Shown here piece after piece: positions 26,307 through 35,266 of a stretch of 60,342 bases of DNA (position 1 is the stretch's first letter; each line of letters opens with the position of its first letter). The stretch covers positions 1 to 60,342 of the forward strand of contig CAZWSX010000036.1 in NCBI GenBank assembly GCA_964636985.1, written 5' to 3'. The notes under the pieces were generated by a model. It was not told the origin of the DNA and did not search any database. It saw only the letters and a list, made by a program, of their open reading frames with translations. The translations under genes and the position numbers were made by a program. This stretch comes from CAZWSX01 sp964636985. Lineage in GTDB: Bacteria; Planctomycetota; Planctomycetia; Pirellulales; Pirellulaceae.

Positions 26307-28922
26307 ATGTTGCTCGGATTTGTCACCCTCGATTTCCTTCCGCCTTGGTCGACAGCGACCTTGGTTAGCGGAATTGTGATCATCGCCGTTCTGGCAATCC
26401 TGGCCCGCTGGGCAACGGGACCCGCGGCGCAGATCTCGCGCCATGCCGGCCTTTGGGGCGTACGGGCCCTCACGGTGCTCGTCTTGGCCTTGATTCTGTT
26501 CAATCCAGTACGAGTCGATCGCATCCCCGGTGCCGTCGATAAGCCCGACGTCTTCGTCTTGATGGATGCCTCGACGAGTATGGAGATGGGCTCGCCGCAA
26601 TCGCGATGGGACACAGCCAATATATGGCTCGCACAAGCCGAAAAGTCGCTTGGCAACTTGTTGCCCGCCCGATTGCGAACGTTCTTCTTTGGCCGAGCTC
26701 TTACCTCTCAGCTCGGCGAAGATAAAAAGCCTGCCCCCGTCGAAAAGAATGTCAGCAATACGCCCGTTGCAGACGTGCGACCCACCGAAGGGGACACGCG
26801 GATCGTTACGGCGCTGCGGCAAGCGCCCAACCGTTTCGGCCGCAAACCGCCGCAGGCGATGGTCTTAATGAGCGACGGCCGCGCCCGCGACGAAGTCGGC
26901 CTCGAGGCGTTGCTCGCGCAGTACAAGCAGTGGAACATCCCCATCCACGTCGCCCCGATGGGCGAGGAAGGGAAGGGGGGGGACGTCGCCATCGTCGCCG
27001 CCGTGATGCCAACTAAAGCTCGCAAGTCCTCGGAAGTCGAAGCCCACGTCTTCCTGCGAAGCTACGGATACGAAGGCAAGCGGGCAACGGTCACCGTTTC
27101 GGCTCGAGACGAGCGGGATGGCGAACTTCGCGAACTCACCAGCACTGCCGTCACGCTTACATCGGGCTTCCAAGCCGCTACGTTGCGGTTCCAGTCGGGA
27201 ACGCAGCCTCTCAAGCTCGTAATGAAAGTGAACGAGCAGCCCGAAGAGATCTCCTCGTTGAACAACCAATTCGACGCCGATTTGGGGATCGACCGCACCA
27301 AGATTCGCGTACTCTACGTGGAAGGAAACTACCGCTCGTTCCGCCAGGTGGTGCAAGCCGATCGGGTCGAGTACCGCGGGCCGTACAGCGAGTTGCACCA
27401 GGCGTTGTCAAGTGATGAGGACATCGAGTGCGTCGTTGTGATGGCTCCGCCAGGAAGCAGCCGAACCATTCGTATCGACACGCTCAACAATTCGCAAACA
27501 GGACGAGGTTTTCCCGAAACGGCCGCGGAACTGAGCGCGTTCGATTGCATCATTCTCAGCAATGTCGATCGCAATGTGCTCACCGATAAGCAACTCGGCT
27601 GGCTCAAGCGTTGGATCGGCGCCCGCGGTGGCGGCCTTTTGATGACCGGCGGCGAACGAAGCTTCGCAGCCGGTGGATGGGCCGATTCCGTCGTCGCCGA
27701 AATGCTACCGGTCGAAATCGGCGCCGGCGTCAACGATTGGCGCGACGACGTCGACGCGCTGATCCGTCCTAATGGGACCGTCGCGAACCACCCACTCTGG
27801 CGCATCCTCGGCGATGCCTCGCAAAATCAAACGGTGATCGATGCGATGCCCGCCTATCACGGCATCAACCGCTGGGAAAAGATCAAGCCTGCCATTGCCA
27901 AGGTTCTAGGCGAATCCTCATCGCAGATTTCCGACCGTCCACGCACTGCCACCACGTTGGAAACCCTCGTTCCCATCGTGACACGCGTCGATGCCAATGG
28001 CGTGCCTGTTGTCGTTCCGAATGTACCGTCCGCCAATGCTCCATCGGCAAATGGAACTCCCGTGCCCGATGGTCCAACGCCCGCGTTCGTGCTCGGGAAA
28101 TACGGCAAAGGACGAACGGCGGCGTTCGCTCCGGCTATTACCTCGCCATGGGCGGATGACGTGAACACCAACTGGGGCCGCGGCGACAACCGCTACTACG
28201 CTAAGTTCTGGCGGAACGTCGTTTACTGGCTTACCGAAGACTCGTCGATCGGCCGTCGCCGCTTGGTGGCACGGTGTGACAAGCGGTTCTATCGTCCAGG
28301 TGATGTGATCTCGATCGTAGTCGGTGCCTACGACGAAAACGCCAATCCGACCCGCGATTACCGAGTGTCGGCGAACGTCGAACAACCCTCGTCGGCCCCC
28401 AACAACGATTCGGTCTTCGCGCCGGTTCGCTGGCCTGATGAACTCGAACGGATCAGCGGCGAGACCGGTCCCTTCATCCTATGGGGAGAAGAATTCGACT
28501 TGCAAGTTTCGTCGAGCGACGAGGACCTTAAGAGCGAACGCGTCTACCACGCGAAGTTGCCGCTGGTCGAACAACTCTCGTCGGGCGCAGCCTCACAGCG
28601 GATCCGCATCGAACTGACGGCCCAGGAAGACCAGACGCAAGTCGACAGCACGTCGATGGAGATCCACATCCTCCACGACCCATTCGAGCAACACAATCCG
28701 TTCCCCAATCACGAGTTTCTCAAATCGATCGCCCAAAAGACCGGCGGCAAAGTTCTCGCTTCTCCGGCCGAATTGACGAAGCTCCTAGGCGATATCCCGA
28801 TCGAGCGCGGCCCCGACATCGTCGCGAAGTCGCCGATCTGGAGCACGCCTTGGCTCCTGATAGCGCTCTTGGCCCTCATGACTTTCGAATGGGTTTGGCG
28901 GCGGGCCATCGGATTGGCATAG
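26307..28922 (+). CDS. vWA and GATase-like membrane protein (cluster 2)
   Basis: An 871-residue protein. Two hydrophobic helices are near residues 17-35 and 50-68, then a vWA domain with the site LMDASTSME (DxSxS intact). A GATase-like fold follows with IILSNVDRNVLTDKQLGWL and GGGLLMTGGERSFAAGGW. One C-terminal helix (WLLIALLALMTFEWVW) ends the protein. This is the usual last gene of planctomycete MoxR clusters. It follows the giant gene after the hairpin element. The visible part of the gene at 1-954 has the same N-terminal layout and may be its paralogue. No catalytic cysteine triad can be assigned, so glutaminase activity is unlikely. Confidence 0.87.
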   Translation: MLLGFVTLDFLPPWSTATLVSGIVIIAVLAILARWATGPAAQISRHAGLWGVRALTVLVLALILFNPVRVDRIPGAVDKPDVFVLMDASTSMEMGSPQSRWDTANIWLAQAEKSLGNLLPARLRTFFFGRALTSQLGEDKKPAPVEKNVSNTPVADVRPTEGDTRIVTALRQAPNRFGRKPPQAMVLMSDGRARDEVGLEALLAQYKQWNIPIHVAPMGEEGKGGDVAIVAAVMPTKARKSSEVEAHVFLRSYGYEGKRATVTVSARDERDGELRELTSTAVTLTSGFQAATLRFQSGTQPLKLVMKVNEQPEEISSLNNQFDADLGIDRTKIRVLYVEGNYRSFRQVVQADRVEYRGPYSELHQALSSDEDIECVVVMAPPGSSRTIRIDTLNNSQTGRGFPETAAELSAFDCIILSNVDRNVLTDKQLGWLKRWIGARGGGLLMTGGERSFAAGGWADSVVAEMLPVEIGAGVNDWRDDVDALIRPNGTVANHPLWRILGDASQNQTVIDAMPAYHGINRWEKIKPAIAKVLGESSSQISDRPRTATTLETLVPIVTRVDANGVPVVVPNVPSANAPSANGTPVPDGPTPAFVLGKYGKGRTAAFAPAITSPWADDVNTNWGRGDNRYYAKFWRNVVYWLTEDSSIGRRRLVARCDKRFYRPGDVISIVVGAYDENANPTRDYRVSANVEQPSSAPNNDSVFAPVRWPDELERISGETGPFILWGEEFDLQVSSSDEDLKSERVYHAKLPLVEQLSSGAASQRIRIELTAQEDQTQVDSTSMEIHILHDPFEQHNPFPNHEFLKSIAQKTGGKVLASPAELTKLLGDIPIERGPDIVAKSPIWSTPWLLIALLALMTFEWVWRRAIGLA

Positions 28923-28961
28923 TCGCAACGGATTCACTCTCATCCAGCGGTGGTCAGCATC

Positions 28962-29858
28962 ATGTCGATTTCCATCAGCCGACGCATCGCTTGTTTGGGC
29001 ATAGGCGGAATCTCTTTTGCTATTGCATCGGCGGCAGCAGTCCCTGCTCAAGACCCCGCGAGTGACGACGGCGCAGTCGAAAAAGCGGAAGCCGAGCTCA
29101 CCAAGACCTTGCAGGACGAATGCCGCAAGCAACTGGAATCGTACGTGTTCTCCGACGGCGGAAAAAAGATCGATGGAAAATTCGTCTCGGTCATGACTTG
29201 GACGAACCCATCGCGCGATGGCGTGCAGCGCGGTGTCGTTGGAGTTTGGACGCTGGAAGGCCACCCGTTTGCCATTGGGACCGTCTTCTGCCACGTGCTG
29301 GAAAACGACGCGGCGAAGTTTCGCTTCAATCACGAACTTCACATGCTGCGCGAAAAGGGATTCTCCGCCGATACGGCGAAGGGAACCGTGTGGAAGGCCC
29401 CAACCGGCGGTTTTACGCGGACCGCGATCACCGGTTCTGAACCACCGGCCGAAAATCCCACCGCCCGGATGCGGCAGATGCGCGCCATCGCCGAGCGCTT
29501 CACCGCCAGCGCGATCAGCGACATGGCCCAAAAGAGCCAGCTTCGGCTGTTATCCAAGCCGCTCTATCGTTACGAAACCAAAACTGGCGACGGCGCCCTG
29601 TTTACCTTCATGTCCGACGCCGGTACCGATCCCGAAGTAATCCTGGCGATCGAATGCGACAAGTCGGGCAAAGTAGGCCAATGGTACTTCGGCTGCGCTC
29701 GGTACTCGGATATGAAGCTGTTCGTCAAACTTGACGGCAACGACGCCTGGGCATTCGAAGACGGCGCCAAAGGGCCATGGCACAAGTCGGGCGTGAACGA
29801 CCCGCTGCGATTCTATACTGCGGCCGAAGTGCGGCTCGACTCGATCAAAGCCCCGTAG
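28962..29858 (+). CDS. Exported hypothetical protein
   Basis: A 298-residue protein with a signal peptide (RRIACLGIGGISFAIASAAAVPAQ). The rest has no family I recognise. It contains a helical stretch around residues 23-55 and a mixed alpha/beta remainder with WTLEGHPFAIGTVFCHVLE. An upstream in-frame GTG at 28950 is possible but the ATG gives a normal signal peptide. It follows the cluster 2 vWA gene by 39 bases on the same strand, so it may belong to that operon. Its end meets the next gene, on the other strand, five bases later. Confidence 0.7.
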   Translation: MSISISRRIACLGIGGISFAIASAAAVPAQDPASDDGAVEKAEAELTKTLQDECRKQLESYVFSDGGKKIDGKFVSVMTWTNPSRDGVQRGVVGVWTLEGHPFAIGTVFCHVLENDAAKFRFNHELHMLREKGFSADTAKGTVWKAPTGGFTRTAITGSEPPAENPTARMRQMRAIAERFTASAISDMAQKSQLRLLSKPLYRYETKTGDGALFTFMSDAGTDPEVILAIECDKSGKVGQWYFGCARYSDMKLFVKLDGNDAWAFEDGAKGPWHKSGVNDPLRFYTAAEVRLDSIKAP

Positions 29859-29863
29859 GCGAG

Positions 29864-30589
29864 TTACTCCGTAGGACGCGCGTAAGTCTTAGATCGCGCG
29901 TGAAAGGCGTCGGGTCGCACGTGCCATTCTTGCGGGACGAAGCCCGATTCGGCGAGCCAAAGGAGTGCTGGTTCGCTGGCGTCTTTGATTCCGAAAGTGT
30001 CAACGCCCGCAGCGAAAGGTGAGATTTCCGTCTCGCCTCGAATTCGAATGTAGTAGACCTTGCCGACCTTAGCGCTGCCGCGGGGAAGGTAGGCCGGACC
30101 TTGCCAGTCGACCGATTCGGTTCGGCCGGGATGATCGCTACCGCGCTGCGCCGACAACATCGTCCTCGTCGCGCGGGAAAGGCTCAACGAGGCCGGCTTC
30201 TCGCACGTCACGGCGACGTTCGCCTGCGAGTACGGCGTGCCGAAGTAGTAGTATTCGAAAAAGGTGAAGATCCGCGATGTGTTGTAGCCCGACAACAGCA
30301 GCATCCCGTTGGCTGCTCCGCCTGGCTCGTCGGCCGTTGTGACGCCGACGATCAACTCCAAAAAGCTCACGCCCGACCATCGCGATGCGACCGCCGTGAT
30401 CGTCACTTGGGCGTGCCCATTGTCGATAAAGGGCAGCAACTGTTCGTCGGCGAGTTTCTTCGTCCAATAGTCGAGGTTCGCCTTCCCGTACAGCGTGACT
30501 TCCCGCGAGCCGAAGACTTCGGCCACGTATTTGACGGAGTTCTTGACCGCTGGATGGGCCACGGGCGGGCTGCTTTCTGAAGTGTCCAC
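29864..30589 (-). CDS. Unknown soluble protein, coupled to the PII-like gene
   Basis: A 241-residue protein that I cannot assign. It has no signal peptide or membrane helix. Distinct stretches are VAEVFGSREVTLYGKANLDY, then SGYNTSRIFTFFEYYYFG near the middle, and KVYYIRIRGETEISPFAAGV further on. The GTG start at 30589 overlaps the stop of the PII-like gene (TAGTG), so translation is probably coupled. Its end is tail-to-tail with the exported protein at 28962, five bases apart. A role linked to the PII-like protein, as a target or an enzyme under its control, is inference. Confidence 0.7.
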   Translation of the reverse strand: MDTSESSPPVAHPAVKNSVKYVAEVFGSREVTLYGKANLDYWTKKLADEQLLPFIDNGHAQVTITAVASRWSGVSFLELIVGVTTADEPGGAANGMLLLSGYNTSRIFTFFEYYYFGTPYSQANVAVTCEKPASLSLSRATRTMLSAQRGSDHPGRTESVDWQGPAYLPRGSAKVGKVYYIRIRGETEISPFAAGVDTFGIKDASEPALLWLAESGFVPQEWHVRPDAFHARSKTYARPTE

Positions 30590-30906
30590 TATTCGATATC
30601 GGTCGGCATGGCGAGGCCGCAGGAAAGGACGAAAACCTTCCCATCCCCCATGCGGCCGGTACGGGCCGCATTTTCGATCCGCTCGAGCGTTTCGTTGCAT
30701 CGCCCGTCGTCGACCCAGACCGTGATTTCGACCTTGGGAAGAAAAGCCAGCGCGAATTCGGTATCGCGATACTCGGATAGATAATTCTTCTGCCGGCCGT
30801 AGCCCTTGACCTCGCGCACGGTAAGGGCCTCGATGGGGGCCAAACGGAGGGCCTCCAGAACTTTTTCGGCGACGAACGGCTTCACAATGGCGACGACTTG
30901 TTTCAC
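30589..30906 (-). CDS. PII-like signal transduction protein (GlnB/GlnK family)
   Basis: A 105-residue PII-family protein. The T-loop region reads KGYGRQKNYLSEYRDTEFALAFLP style, with the second PII signature ARTGRMGDGKVFV at residues 81-93. Tyr46 is present, but the uridylylated Tyr51 position of E. coli GlnB is Phe51. The C-terminus ends early (LAMPTDIE) without the usual VRIRTGE tail that helps bind ATP. It therefore probably lacks GlnD control and may bind other effectors. The gene shares its stop with the start of the next gene (TAGTG). No amtB or glnA is nearby, unlike typical glnK. Confidence 0.87.
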   Translation of the reverse strand: MKQVVAIVKPFVAEKVLEALRLAPIEALTVREVKGYGRQKNYLSEYRDTEFALAFLPKVEITVWVDDGRCNETLERIENAARTGRMGDGKVFVLSCGLAMPTDIE

Positions 30907-31021
30907 ATCATGGCCCGCGCTGTTTCGTGCCCTGAGGATGCCGCCTTAACGCTCGGCCGTGAAACCAACCGCTTGTCGGTCGAGTACATGCCGTCGACCG
31001 ACGAATGGTTGCGAGACGGCG

Positions 31022-31405
31022 TTAGCTGAAAAAGTTCTCGCCGAACAGGTTCATTTCAGGCCCGCTTTCGACCTCGATGTCGCCGTTGACAATCGTGCAG
31101 CAGGCCAGCCGCATGGTTGCTTCATTGCCGACAAAAGCGAACATGGCCCCGGGATTGTGTACCTTGAAGGCCGCCCACTCGGTGGCGGTGAACTTGTTGC
31201 AGTTTTCCATGCCCGCTTTGATGTTGACGCGGCAGGTACCACATAGTCCAAAGCCGTGGCAGTTGAGAACCTGATTGACCGCAGCCCCCATGCCGTTGAT
31301 GCCTTGGTGCAGGTTGATGCCCGCCTTAACGGCTTCGTTCCGCAGATTGGCCCCTTCCGGGACGGTGATTTCCTTCTTTTCCTTGATGAACTTAACTGTA
31401 GGCAT
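31022..31405 (-). CDS. 2Fe-2S ferredoxin
   Basis: A 127-residue plant-type 2Fe-2S ferredoxin. The cluster ligands are C49, C55 and C58 in NCHGFGLCGTCRV, plus a fourth from LACCT (C102 or C103). It carries electrons in the cytoplasm; the partner is not evident from context. The family usually has about 100 residues, and this one has a slightly longer C-terminus ending in FGENFF. It is 115 bases upstream of the PII-like gene on the same strand, and divergent from the ABC transporter genes. Confidence 0.88.
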   Translation of the reverse strand: MPTVKFIKEKKEITVPEGANLRNEAVKAGINLHQGINGMGAAVNQVLNCHGFGLCGTCRVNIKAGMENCNKFTATEWAAFKVHNPGAMFAFVGNEATMRLACCTIVNGDIEVESGPEMNLFGENFFS

Positions 31406-31718
31406 GACAAGCCTTTACGAAGTTTTGAGAACGCCTAAATCCACAATCCGAGTCGACTTTGATCGGTACCATTGCGGGCGAAATCGTCACATCCACCGCC
31501 TCCATAATCTACCGAAAGTTCCCCTGGGTATAAACCACGTCCTGGCCCTAACGATCGAAATCTTTCGACCAGCCGAGCGAATGGACCCCTGAGGCGGCTA
31601 TGCGCAGCCTCCGCTGGCGATGATAAATCGAACCATCGAGAATTGAGGAACCTTTAGAATCCTTCGCTCCTGACGCGTCGCCAAGCGACTCTTCATCCAA
31701 GGACCCCAACGCATCATC
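31406..31718. other. Divergent intergenic interval
   Basis: 313 bases between the ferredoxin gene (minus) and the ABC transporter ATPase gene (plus). Both promoters should be here, but I see no convincing -35/-10 pair, hairpin or repeat. Confidence 0.5.
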
Positions 31719-32738
31719 ATGTCATCCGCTTCCGATCAGATCGCTGTATCGGCCACCAACCTGCGTAAAACGTTCACTCAGGGGATTTTCTTTCGCCGTA
31801 AGTTCGAAGCCCTGCGCGGCATGTCGCTCGACGTCCATCGCGGCGAGGTCTTCGGCCTGCTCGGCCAAAACGGGGCGGGCAAAACCACGTTCATCAAGAT
31901 CCTGCTTGGGATTATCCGCAGCTACAACGGCACCGCGACATTGCTCGGTCGAAAGGCCGGTCACCGGGAAGCCCGACGGCGAATCGGTTACATGCCCGAG
32001 AACCTTCGTGTCCCGCGGCACATGACCGGATTCACCGCCCTGTCCTACTTCGGTGGACTCAGTGGGATGTCCGGCAGCGAGATCCGCCGCCGATCGCAAG
32101 AAGTCCTCCCGATAGTCGGAATGGCCGAACGGGCCAAAGACCTGGTCACCACCTACTCCAAAGGGATGATGCAGCGTTTGGGAATCGCCCAGGCGTTGCT
32201 CCACGATCCCGACATGCTGATCTTCGACGAACCGACGGATGGCCTCGACCCCGTTGCCCGTCGCGACGTGCGGGAACTCTTGGTCGAGTTGAAACGACGC
32301 GGCAAGACGGTTTTTCTCAACAGCCACATCTTGCAGGAAGTCGAACAGGTGTGCGATCGCGTGGCGATCCTGCACAAAGGGGAACTCAAGCGAGTTTCCA
32401 CGCTCGACGAAATCCAACGGCACGCCAAGTCGGCGCAGATTGTGGTCACCATTGATATCGGTGGTCGCCGGCAGGAAGTCGAACAGGCCCTGTCGTACTT
32501 CGTTGACAAACAGATCGCGCCACTTGGTGAGGACTACCACAAGGTGCGGTTGGTCCTGAGCGAGCAGGCGGACCTTGACCGATTGATCGACCATTTGCGA
32601 TCGCTAGGCCTAAGCATCCTTTCGCTAGAGCGAAAACGCCAAACGCTGGAAGACGTCTTCATTCAGATCGTCCAAAGTGCTGCCAGCACATCGCCGTCTC
32701 CTGGCAATCCATCGCCTGCTCAAGTTGTCGGGGTTTGA
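31719..32738 (+). CDS. ABC transporter ATP-binding protein
   Basis: A 339-residue ABC ATPase. Walker A GQNGAGKTT is at residues 49-57, the signature YSKGMMQRLGIAQALL near 146, and Walker B MLIFDEPTDGLDP near 166. The D-loop and the H-loop (NSHILQEVE) are present. The C-terminal 90 residues form the accessory domain seen in ABC-2 type exporters (LERKRQTLEDVFIQIV). The permease gene follows 62 bases later. Export across the inner membrane is likely; the substrate is unknown. Confidence 0.92.
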   Translation: MSSASDQIAVSATNLRKTFTQGIFFRRKFEALRGMSLDVHRGEVFGLLGQNGAGKTTFIKILLGIIRSYNGTATLLGRKAGHREARRRIGYMPENLRVPRHMTGFTALSYFGGLSGMSGSEIRRRSQEVLPIVGMAERAKDLVTTYSKGMMQRLGIAQALLHDPDMLIFDEPTDGLDPVARRDVRELLVELKRRGKTVFLNSHILQEVEQVCDRVAILHKGELKRVSTLDEIQRHAKSAQIVVTIDIGGRRQEVEQALSYFVDKQIAPLGEDYHKVRLVLSEQADLDRLIDHLRSLGLSILSLERKRQTLEDVFIQIVQSAASTSPSPGNPSPAQVVGV

Positions 32739-32800
32739 CTAGCTGAGATTTGTTCACGTCCACCAAAGTCGACACAAGTCTTCTTTCAACAAGCAAAATC

Positions 32801-35263
32801 ATGCGACCTTATTTGGCGATCCTGATCGATTCATTCCGCGAGGCCCTGTACTCCCGCGTCCTGTGGATGATGTTCGTGGTCATCACGCTCTTTTTGGCCA
32901 TCATCTTTCCGCTCCACTTCCTAGATAAGCTGAACAGTTCGTTCGCCGAGGATGACGTAGCGAGTTGGCCTTCGCTCGCTGAGGCGCTCATGCAAGGGGC
33001 TCCCGACGCAGAGGGTGTTGTGCCATCCAAGGCGGTGGCTCGGATCTACGACACGCTCTCGCAGGAATCGAAGAGCAACCTGGACAAAATTGCCCGCCGA
33101 AACGCCGCCACGGCCAGCCAGGACTCGCCAGCGGTGGAAAAGAAACCAGACGAAACGAAATCGGCCGAAAAGACGTCGGATGACAAGGCTGCCGGTGAGA
33201 AGAAACCAGACGAGAAGGAACCAGACGATAAACAATCCAAAGCGGAATATCGGCCCGAAGCCGACCTTGGAGAGTTCTTTGCCGAAGCGCAGCGGCTCGA
33301 CCGGCTGCACGGTGATTTGCGCCGTTCTATTCGCGACAAGGATTTTTACGAGGCCGACGCGTGGCAAGGCATAACACTAAAAAAAGAGGCGCGCGATCTC
33401 ATCGACCAGGGAGAAAACCGAACCGACGACGAGCGGCGGCGTCTCAACCGGTTGCTGGTGGAGCAGCAATTTCCGAACATTGTGTCGGTTAGCGAAAGTC
33501 GAGCGTTTGGTGTCAAATATGCAATCTGGGACTTGCCATTTCCGTTTCCTCTTCCGCGCGAAATGGTGAAGCGGCAGATCCCGGTGGTCGCCACCCAACT
33601 CATTGACGTGACCTTTGGCATCTTTGGAATCGCGCTCTCGTTTCTCGTAACGGCGCCGCTCATCACGCAAATGTTCGAGCCCGGCGCGCTCCACGTTTTG
33701 CTGAGCAAACCGATTTCGCGTTCGTTGTTGCTCCTTTCCAAATTTGTGGGTGGATGTTTCTTCACGGTTCTGGGGAGCAGCTATCTGCTTATCGGAATGT
33801 GGCTCTACATGGGAATTCAGCTTCAGCTCTGGGAGCCTGGATTGCTGGCTGGCATTCCCGTTTATGTTTGCACATTCGCGGTCTATTTCACGGTCGTCGT
33901 GGCGGCGGCCCTGTTTTGGCGCAACGCTATGATCGCGATCGTGGCGGGCCTGCTCTTTTGGGCGTTTTGCTTCGGCCTGGGAAGCACGTACGTTGGCCTC
34001 GATTCCTTTGCGGTTCAGCCAGCGCGTCCGCGTGCCATCACGGTCGCAAACAAGATTCCGATCATCGCCCGGCAAAACGGCGATACCTTTGAGTGGGTAT
34101 CCGACAACTGGAGACCCTCGTTCCGTTCGGCCGAAAGCCGCGGTCCGTTTAATATCACCGTTACCTTGCATGGCCCGCTGTATGTCCCGGCGCGAAACGA
34201 GGTGGTCTCGATCCAAAGCAGCCCTTTCCGTGGCGCCGAAGGAAAACTGTCTGTTGCGCGCGACGAGCCGAACCATCCGCGCGAAGCAGGCCCCGATCTT
34301 CCGCTGGGAACCTGTGGACTGTTCATCGACAAACGGGGCGATCTGCTGGTTGTTGGCGTCGTCGGCATACTGAAGCGCGCCCCCAACAATGAAGCCAAGC
34401 CAAAAAGTACGCTATTTGGGTTCAACCTGTCGTTCGGAGCCAACAAGGATTTTCAATCGGTCGGAATTTACGATCTGGAGTCTCCTCCTCGCACCGCTGC
34501 CTACGACCCGGGGCAGGACCGGATTGCCCTTCTTTCCGATGGGCAATTAGCGGTCTTGAAGGCCGACGAATCGAACCGTTACGAGCAACAACGCGTCGTT
34601 ACCGTGGAAGGGGACGAATTCAAAAATGCCAAGGTCGCTTTCGCAGGCGATCGCATCATCGTTGCCGGGCGAGATGGAAAAATTGCCCTGGTCGATGCTC
34701 AGTCGCTGGAAGTCGTCAAGAAGCTCCAACTCGAAAACAATAACGGCGTCCGCTATGCGATGACGTCGCCTGACGGAAAAATCGCCGTATTGGGACTCGA
34801 CACGGGCCGCCTTTACCTGCTGCGGGCCTCGAATCCAGACCAGTTCGAAAAGCTGAACGTTTGGGATCAAGGAGACCTCTGGGCGGCGACCTTTGAAGAC
34901 AGCGCCAACTTGCTGGTGGCGCAAAGCCGAGGTCGTTTGGTGAGGTATCGCATTGGAGAAAGCAGCGATTCCAGCGCGACGGAGCGGCAGCCCGGCGTCG
35001 TGGCCGATCCTCCCATGGTGCTGGCAGAGAAGATTTACTATTGGGGAATCAAACCCCTGTACAACACCTGCCCAAAGCCGGGCGAACTCAAACGCACGCT
35101 CATCTTCCTTTTGACAGGCAAAGAAACGTTGTCGTTCGGGAACAACCAACACGCCAACGAGGTTTACCGCGGCAGCCCATGGGCACCCTTGACAAGCAGC
35201 GCGATTTTCGTGGTCGTTGTCTTGGCCCTTGCCTGCATCTACTTCGAGCGGCAAGACTTGTAG
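32801..35263 (+). CDS. ABC-2 type permease with extra domains (linker and propeller-like)
   Basis: An 820-residue protein. One helix lies near residues 20-42, then an acidic/lysine-rich linker (about 101-150, with repeated KKPDE motifs) and a helical segment. Further helices are at about 260-403, giving an ABC-2 type membrane part. From about residue 547 to 730 there are repeats such as LLSDGQLAVLKADE, AGRDGKIALVDAQSLEVV and TSPDGKIAVLGLDTGRLYLL, which read as WD40/NHL-like propeller blades. One helix closes the protein near 797-817. The ATG at 32801 is preferred over an upstream TTG at 32750. It pairs with the ATPase gene just upstream. Its stop is three bases from that of the convergent histidine kinase. 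Confidence 0.85.
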   Translation: MRPYLAILIDSFREALYSRVLWMMFVVITLFLAIIFPLHFLDKLNSSFAEDDVASWPSLAEALMQGAPDAEGVVPSKAVARIYDTLSQESKSNLDKIARRNAATASQDSPAVEKKPDETKSAEKTSDDKAAGEKKPDEKEPDDKQSKAEYRPEADLGEFFAEAQRLDRLHGDLRRSIRDKDFYEADAWQGITLKKEARDLIDQGENRTDDERRRLNRLLVEQQFPNIVSVSESRAFGVKYAIWDLPFPFPLPREMVKRQIPVVATQLIDVTFGIFGIALSFLVTAPLITQMFEPGALHVLLSKPISRSLLLLSKFVGGCFFTVLGSSYLLIGMWLYMGIQLQLWEPGLLAGIPVYVCTFAVYFTVVVAAALFWRNAMIAIVAGLLFWAFCFGLGSTYVGLDSFAVQPARPRAITVANKIPIIARQNGDTFEWVSDNWRPSFRSAESRGPFNITVTLHGPLYVPARNEVVSIQSSPFRGAEGKLSVARDEPNHPREAGPDLPLGTCGLFIDKRGDLLVVGVVGILKRAPNNEAKPKSTLFGFNLSFGANKDFQSVGIYDLESPPRTAAYDPGQDRIALLSDGQLAVLKADESNRYEQQRVVTVEGDEFKNAKVAFAGDRIIVAGRDGKIALVDAQSLEVVKKLQLENNNGVRYAMTSPDGKIAVLGLDTGRLYLLRASNPDQFEKLNVWDQGDLWAATFEDSANLLVAQSRGRLVRYRIGESSDSSATERQPGVVADPPMVLAEKIYYWGIKPLYNTCPKPGELKRTLIFLLTGKETLSFGNNQHANEVYRGSPWAPLTSSAIFVVVVLALACIYFERQDL

Positions 35264-35266
35264 CCC

